Shown: positions 5,734 to 10,056 of the stretch, piece after piece
Position numbering within the stretch: the stretch's first letter is position 1
How the letters are laid out: every line of letters begins with the position of its first letter
Assembly (NCBI GenBank): GCA_044425705.1
Contig: JAWXVD010000123.1
Span: forward strand, 1-10,056
Reading direction: 5' to 3'
DNA from: JAWXVD01 sp044425705
Lineage (GTDB): Bacteria > Bacillota > Clostridia > Lachnospirales > Lachnospiraceae
Length of the DNA stretch: 10,056 bases
Translations under genes and position numbers: made by a program
Notes under the pieces: model-generated
What the model was told of the DNA's origin: nothing
Databases searched by the model: none
What the model saw: the letters and a program-made list of their open reading frames with translations, nothing else

Positions 5734-6174
5734 TTACACATCTAATAGCTTTACTAAAAGCTCGTAAAAAGAAGTTAATTCTTCTTCGCTTAAGTGCTCG
5801 AATACGATAGAAGCATGTTCACGGATACGTCTGTCACATTCAATTGCAAATGTTTTACCGATAGGTGTCAAAACAATGATGTTTTCATTATTTTGAGTAC
5901 CACTTATTTTTTCGATGTACTCAAGTGTCTCTAGTTTTTTAATGGTTTCAGAAACAGCTTGAGAACTAATATTTAATATTTTGGCAAGATTTCGTTGGTT
6001 TATTTCACCATGATTCAGTAAGGCACAAAGTAAATTGCGACCAGAACCTGAAATATTTGGTGGAACTGTAGTATTTCTTGCTTCTGATTTATGGGATTCT
6101 AAACTGCGCTTTCGTTCATTTTTTAGCTGTTCAGCTAGTGTATAAAATGTTGCTAATACTAAATGTTGATCCAT
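5734..6174 (-). CDS. MarR-family transcriptional regulator
   Basis: A cytosolic DNA-binding repressor-type protein of 146 residues, expected to act as a dimer. The winged helix spans about 44-107: GSGRNLLCALLNHGEINQR enters the domain, SSQAVSETIKKLETLEYI (70-87) is the recognition region, and SGTQNNENIIVLT (91-103) is the wing. Flanking helices at both ends would form the dimer interface. The frame extends to 6186 (MMIK added), but GAAAGGG abuts that ATG directly and is 12 nt from the ATG at 6174, so I prefer 6174. It is the last gene after two ABC exporter genes, 39-51 nt downstream of the second, with no convincing promoter between them, so co-transcription is likely. Two matching dyads at the operon promoter are candidate binding sites, implying autoregulation of efflux. 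The ligand is unknown. Confidence 0.88.
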   Translation of the reverse strand: MDQHLVLATFYTLAEQLKNERKRSLESHKSEARNTTVPPNISGSGRNLLCALLNHGEINQRNLAKILNISSQAVSETIKKLETLEYIEKISGTQNNENIIVLTPIGKTFAIECDRRIREHASIVFEHLSEEELTSFYELLVKLLDV

Positions 6175-6225
6175 TTTAATCATCATCCCTTTCTCTTAGC
6201 TAGTTGAAAATCTTTATTGTTACAC

Positions 6226-8058
6226 TTATTCCAACTTTGCAGCACCAGTATATAAACTATAGTATTTACCTTTTTGTGCCAATAATTCATCATGGCTACC
6301 GCGTTCAATGGTTTCACCAGCTTCCAATACAATAATTAAGTCTGAATTTCGTACGGTAGATAGTCTATGGGCTATGACAAAGGTTGTTCTTGTTTCCATC
6401 AATCGATCAAGAGCGGTTTCGATATGACGTTCTGTTCTAGTATCCACGGAACTTGTCGCTTCATCTAACACTAGAATTGGTGCTTTTGAAATGGCGGCAC
6501 GAGCAATATTCAACAGTTGTCGTTGACCTTGGCTTAAATTGGTACCATCCCCATCTAGCATGGTGTCGTATCCATTTTCTAATCGTCGAATGAAGGAATC
6601 GGCATTTGCGATTTTAGCAGCAGTGATCACTTCTTCGTCAGTAGCATCAAGTCGTCCATAGCGAATATTTTCACGAACAGATCCTGTAAAGAGATGGGTA
6701 TCTTGTAATACAAGAGCAATATTTTGTCTTAAAAATTCTTTCTTGATTTTCATAATATCGATACCATCAATGGTAATTGTTCCCATATTAATATCATAAA
6801 AACGATTCAATAAATTGGTGATTGTTGTCTTGCCTGCACCAGTGGAACCAACGAAGGCTATTTTTTTCCCTACATTGGCTGATAAAGAAATATTTTTTAG
6901 TACCAAACGGTCTTTTAGATATCCGAAACTCACATCATCTAGAACCACGTCACCTTTGATTGTTTCTAATGCTACACAATCTGCTGCGTCTTCGATTTCA
7001 GGTTCTTCATCAATGACCTCAAAAACACGTTCTGCACCTGCCAAGGCAGAAAATACAGTGTTGATTTGCATAAAAATATCATTAATTGGTCGGCTAAAAC
7101 TTCTCGCATAGTTTACAAAAATACTGTAACCACCGATGTCGAAATTACCAAAAATACAAAGCAAACCGCCTACAAAAGCTGTGATACTATAACTAAGCAA
7201 ACTTAAGCCACCCATAATTGGTCCCATAATACCACCGATGAATTGTGCTTTAAAAGAAGTATCCTTATAATCATCATTCAATTTATCGAATTCATGGATA
7301 GCTTCTTCTTCATGATTAAATACCTTAATGACCTTTTGTCCAGTAATACTTTCTTCGATATAACCATTTAAATTTCCAATGGCTTGTTGTTGTGCTTTAT
7401 AATAACGCATACTTCTTCTGGAAATTGCTTTGGTGACAAATGTGAATAATGGTGTTACCAGTAAGGTTACCAAGGTTAAAAACCAGTTAGTATAAAACAT
7501 GATTGCTATGGTAGTAATCAGGGTAATCACACCAGAAATTAACTGTACACAAGTATTAGAAAGCATTTGGCTAATGGCATCTACATCATTGGTAAAGCGG
7601 CTCATTAAATCACCATTATTATTAGAGTCGAAATAGCGTAGTGGTAATTTTTGTAACTTAGTGAATAAGTCAGTACGTAATTTTTCTAATGATGACTGTG
7701 CAATTTCTAGCATAATTCTAGATTGAATATAATTACTTACAAAAGCAAAGACATAAATAATTCCCATAATGATTAAATTTCTAATTAAGGATTCGATGCC
7801 TTCATCTGTTAATAAACCATTGATAATTGGTCTTACCATATAGGAAGCAAGTATGGTAAGGATGGCATTGAGAGCCACAAAGACAAAGGCCATTACAATA
7901 GCAAAAGTATTATTGCTTAAATAATTCCACAGACGCATAATGGTGCCTTTTGAATTTTTTAATTTCACACGTTCGGTGGGCTGTCCAGGAGGACCACCAG
8001 GTCTACCAACTGATTGTAGAGCTGCTGCTTTACCAGAAAAATCTTTATTTTCACTCAT
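6226..8058 (-). CDS. ABC exporter half-transporter, consensus-site subunit (BmrD/YheH-like)
   Basis: A 610-residue membrane protein with an N-terminal transmembrane domain of about six helices (about 40-340) fused to an ATPase domain (about 365-605). It has Walker A GSTGAGKTT at 404-412, Q-loop Gln452, Walker B ILVLDE with catalytic Glu533, and switch His564. The signature is LSQGQ (508-512) instead of LSGGQ. A Gly/Pro-rich, hydrophilic stretch precedes the first helix (18-30). Its ATG at 8058 shares the A of the previous gene's TAA stop, and GGAGG lies 9 nt upstream, so translational coupling is likely. Its intact Walker B pairs with the LSGGQ of the partner to form the hydrolysing site. It is probably a heterodimeric drug or toxic-compound exporter in the cytoplasmic membrane; the substrate is not deducible. 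Confidence 0.92.
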   Translation of the reverse strand: MSENKDFSGKAAALQSVGRPGGPPGQPTERVKLKNSKGTIMRLWNYLSNNTFAIVMAFVFVALNAILTILASYMVRPIINGLLTDEGIESLIRNLIIMGIIYVFAFVSNYIQSRIMLEIAQSSLEKLRTDLFTKLQKLPLRYFDSNNNGDLMSRFTNDVDAISQMLSNTCVQLISGVITLITTIAIMFYTNWFLTLVTLLVTPLFTFVTKAISRRSMRYYKAQQQAIGNLNGYIEESITGQKVIKVFNHEEEAIHEFDKLNDDYKDTSFKAQFIGGIMGPIMGGLSLLSYSITAFVGGLLCIFGNFDIGGYSIFVNYARSFSRPINDIFMQINTVFSALAGAERVFEVIDEEPEIEDAADCVALETIKGDVVLDDVSFGYLKDRLVLKNISLSANVGKKIAFVGSTGAGKTTITNLLNRFYDINMGTITIDGIDIMKIKKEFLRQNIALVLQDTHLFTGSVRENIRYGRLDATDEEVITAAKIANADSFIRRLENGYDTMLDGDGTNLSQGQRQLLNIARAAISKAPILVLDEATSSVDTRTERHIETALDRLMETRTTFVIAHRLSTVRNSDLIIVLEAGETIERGSHDELLAQKGKYYSLYTGAAKLE

Positions 8059-9791
8059 TATGATTTTACCTCCTTATCCATTTGAGAATGATAAATTTCT
8101 TGATAGGTGATACAATCTTTCAAAAGTTCATCATGGTGTCCTATTGCTTCAATAGTACCATCATTCATAACAATAATGAAATCAGCAGCCATAACAGAAG
8201 TGATCCTTTGAGCAATAATAATTTTAGTAGTATCTTTTAATTCATTATGTAGATGAGATGTGATGTTAGCTTCCGTTGCGGTATCTACAGCACTTGTTGA
8301 ATCATCTAAAATAAGGATTTTAGGTTTCTTTAATAAGGCTCTTGCAATACATAATCTTTGCTTTTGTCCACCAGATAAGTTTAAGCCACCTTGATCCAAT
8401 TGAGAGTCATATCCTTTACGTTTGCTTTCAATAAATTCACTAGCAGCTGACCAGTCGGCCACTGTTTTGATTTCTTCGTCGGAAGCATTTTTGTCACCCC
8501 AAAGAAGATTTTCTTTGATGGTTCCTGAAAATAGCACATTATTTTGCAGCACTACGGAAACACCATCTCTTAAATTTTTCAAAGAATAGTCTTTTACATT
8601 TGTGTCATCTACATAGACAGAGCCACCATCCACATCATAGAGACGAGGAATCAAGTGTACAAAACTTGTTTTACCACAGCCAGTAGAGCCGATAATACCT
8701 ACTGTTTGGCCAGAAGTAATATGAACGGAAATATCAGAAAGAACAAGTTCTTGATTAGATTTATAATATTTAAAGTCTACATGCTCAAAACGAATATCAC
8801 CAGAATTCACTTTTTTATCAGGAACTGCCGCATCTTTATCTGTTACATCTACGTTAGTTTCTAAAACTTCCGAGATACGAGCACCACTTACCAATGCTCT
8901 AGAGCCCTGTAAGAAAATCATGGCAAACATGTTTACAGACATAAGAATTTGTGTTAAATACGTAATAAATGCACTAATATCACCAATCATAATGTCTTCA
9001 CGACCAAGTGCTTTTGAACCGAACCATAAAATAGCGATGGTAGCGAAGTTTACAACTAATGTCATAAGTGGTAATTGTAAAATGGTGATACGGTAAGCGC
9101 TTAATCCAGTATCCTTTAAGTCTTCATTGACTGTATGAAAACGTTTATCTTCATAGCCCTCTCTAGTTAACCCTTTGATTACTCGAATATTTGTTAAAAC
9201 TTCTCTTACAGATGAATTTAAGGCATCTATTTTTAATTGTAACAGAGAGAATTTCTTATAAGATAAGTTTAAAATAACATAAATGATAATGGTAAGGATT
9301 GGAACCAATAATACAAAAATAATAGAAAGTTGTTTGTTGATGGTATATGCCATAATTAAGGCACCAAACAACATACCAGGTGCACGGAATAACATACGAA
9401 GACAGAGAATAACTAGTTGTTGTAATTGTGTAATGTCATTTGTTAAACGTGTTACTAAAGAACCAGTACTAAAATCGTCGATATTCTTAAAAGAAAAATC
9501 TTGAATTTTTTTAAAAATATCGGCTCTTAAATCGCTAGAGAAATAAACAGCAGCCTTGGAAGCGCAATAAGAGGCACTGATGCCAGAAGCAGCGGCTAAT
9601 AAGGTAAAGAAAACCATTTGCAAGGCAAGAGAAATAACCTGTGCTGTGTCAGAATTTGTTACCCCTATATTAATGATGTTGGCAGATAAAATAGGGATTT
9701 TAACATCACAATACACTTCCAACAACATGAGTAAAGGGGATAAAACAAAATATTGCTTATAAGGTGCAATATATTTGAAATACTTTTTCAT
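8058..9791 (-). CDS. ABC exporter half-transporter, degenerate-site subunit (BmrC/YheI-like)
   Basis: A 577-residue membrane protein, first gene of the operon: about six transmembrane helices (about 12-300), then an ATPase domain (about 330-570). Walker A is GSTGCGKTS (368-376), the Q-loop is Gln416 and the signature is a perfect LSGGQ (472-476). Walker B reads ILILDD, so Asp497 replaces the catalytic Glu, and the switch His is Gln528 (IIAQR). Together with LSQGQ in the partner this predicts one degenerate and one active ATP site, as known for heterodimeric exporters such as BmrCD, LmrCD and TM287/288. The ATG at 9791 follows GAAAGGA by 11 nt. A promoter with two candidate operators lies about 100 nt upstream. 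Name and substrate remain family-level. Confidence 0.92.
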   Translation of the reverse strand: MKKYFKYIAPYKQYFVLSPLLMLLEVYCDVKIPILSANIINIGVTNSDTAQVISLALQMVFFTLLAAASGISASYCASKAAVYFSSDLRADIFKKIQDFSFKNIDDFSTGSLVTRLTNDITQLQQLVILCLRMLFRAPGMLFGALIMAYTINKQLSIIFVLLVPILTIIIYVILNLSYKKFSLLQLKIDALNSSVREVLTNIRVIKGLTREGYEDKRFHTVNEDLKDTGLSAYRITILQLPLMTLVVNFATIAILWFGSKALGREDIMIGDISAFITYLTQILMSVNMFAMIFLQGSRALVSGARISEVLETNVDVTDKDAAVPDKKVNSGDIRFEHVDFKYYKSNQELVLSDISVHITSGQTVGIIGSTGCGKTSFVHLIPRLYDVDGGSVYVDDTNVKDYSLKNLRDGVSVVLQNNVLFSGTIKENLLWGDKNASDEEIKTVADWSAASEFIESKRKGYDSQLDQGGLNLSGGQKQRLCIARALLKKPKILILDDSTSAVDTATEANITSHLHNELKDTTKIIIAQRITSVMAADFIIVMNDGTIEAIGHHDELLKDCITYQEIYHSQMDKEVKS

Positions 9792-9871
9792 AATGGGAAT
9801 ATTCCTTTCATTTTAGTTTCCATACCTAGTTTTGTGTTACATAAATTTAGCAAATAGAACAACTGGGTACG

Positions 9872-9889
9872 GTATCAATAAGTTGAAAC
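9872..9889. promoter_or_regulatory. Candidate MarR operator 1 (over the transcript start)
   Basis: GTATCAA-TAAG-TTGAAAC is an inverted repeat with 6 of 7 pairs matching and a 4-nt centre. It covers the predicted transcription start just downstream of the -10 box. It has the same half-site consensus (GTNTCAA / TTGANAC) and centre length as the second dyad at 9913-9930. Binding by the operon's own MarR protein is inference. Confidence 0.5.
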
Positions 9890-9890
9890 C

Positions 9891-9919
9891 ATCTTACTAC
9901 AATTAATTATAGGTGTCAA
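9891..9919 (-). promoter_or_regulatory. Promoter of the ABC exporter-MarR operon
   Basis: On the minus strand TTGACA (9919-9914), 17 nt, then TAAGAT (9896-9891). The start is predicted near 9884, giving a leader of about 93 nt. The spacer also contains TATAAT two bases after the -35, which could act as a -10 for an upstream start but has no good -35 of its own. Confidence 0.6.
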
Positions 9920-9930
9920 GATATTGATAC
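9913..9930. promoter_or_regulatory. Candidate MarR operator 2 (over the -35 box)
   Basis: GTGTCAA-GATA-TTGATAC is an inverted repeat with 6 of 7 pairs and a 4-nt centre. It overlaps the TTGACA -35 box. Its centre is 41 bp from that of operator 1, close to four helical turns, which would place two dimers on one DNA face. Confidence 0.5.
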
Positions 9931-9958
9931 GGAACTTTTGAGAAGTATTAACATAAAA

Positions 9959-9970
9959 GTTACTTTTCAC
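9959..9970. repeat. Isolated copy of the hairpin-element terminal sequence
   Basis: GTTACTTTTCAC is identical to the first 12 bases of the element at 3850. No matching inverted end is visible before the window closes at 10056, so this may be a partial or diverged copy. The rest of 9971-10056 shows a short CCTAG-ATT-CTAGG dyad (9992-10004) and a weak AGGC/GCCT stem followed by a T-run (10002-10023), but no gene. Confidence 0.35.
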
Positions 9971-10056
9971 CCCCACCAGACCGTCCTAAAACCTAGATTC
10001 TAGGCAAAATTACAGCCTTTTTTCTTTCTGTATACACTGAAAACTGAATAAAATGC

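Noticed and set aside
9283..9762. Plus-strand frames opposite the first ABC gene
   Set aside because: They are shadows of conserved transmembrane coding sequence with no ribosome binding sites.
9905..9919. TATAAT next to TTGACA read as one promoter
   Set aside because: Only two bases separate them; the working pair is TTGACA with TAAGAT at 17 nt.
10002..10023. Terminator near the right edge
   Set aside because: The stem is only 4 bp and no plus-strand gene precedes it within the window.

Overview
The window is AT-rich DNA with Gram-positive style signals: TTGACA/TATAAT-type promoters, AGGAGG-type ribosome binding sites, a TTG start and U-tract terminators. Protein families and codon use suggest a low-GC Clostridia member, most likely a gut Lachnospiraceae-type organism. 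This is inference; the genus cannot be fixed from the sequence.

Left end (1-506): a remnant of an archaeal-type AAA ATPase gene on the minus strand. Only about 55 codons survive, but a near-consensus promoter and a bidirectional terminator still flank them. Plus-strand metabolic genes follow: the bifunctional NAD(P)H-hydrate repair enzyme (TTG start at 507, to 2060) and a GH13 alpha-glucosidase (2163-3830).

Middle (3831-4374): a non-coding-rich interval. It starts with a 145-bp element with 11-bp terminal inverted repeats, three internal hairpins and an 8-10 bp flanking direct repeat, which looks like a MITE insertion. Next is a compact type I toxin-antitoxin locus. It has a 28-residue holin-like toxin on the minus strand, a leader that can fold to hide the toxin ribosome binding site, and a convergent small RNA with a TTGACA-17-TAATAT promoter. 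Toxin mRNA and small RNA share one terminator stem and have a related 5' sequence module.

Right half: an MFS permease (4375-5541, plus) meets a minus-strand operon across two back-to-back terminators. The operon is read from about 9884 leftwards: a degenerate-site ABC half-exporter, a consensus-site ABC half-exporter whose start overlaps the previous stop by one base, then a MarR-family regulator as the last gene. Two matching 18-bp dyads bracket the operon promoter, 41 bp apart centre to centre, and are good candidates for the MarR operator. The operon therefore reads as a self-regulated multidrug or toxic-compound efflux unit.

Most genes are ordinary. The parts most worth a second look are the toxin-antitoxin RNA architecture, the hairpin element beside it and the paired operators.
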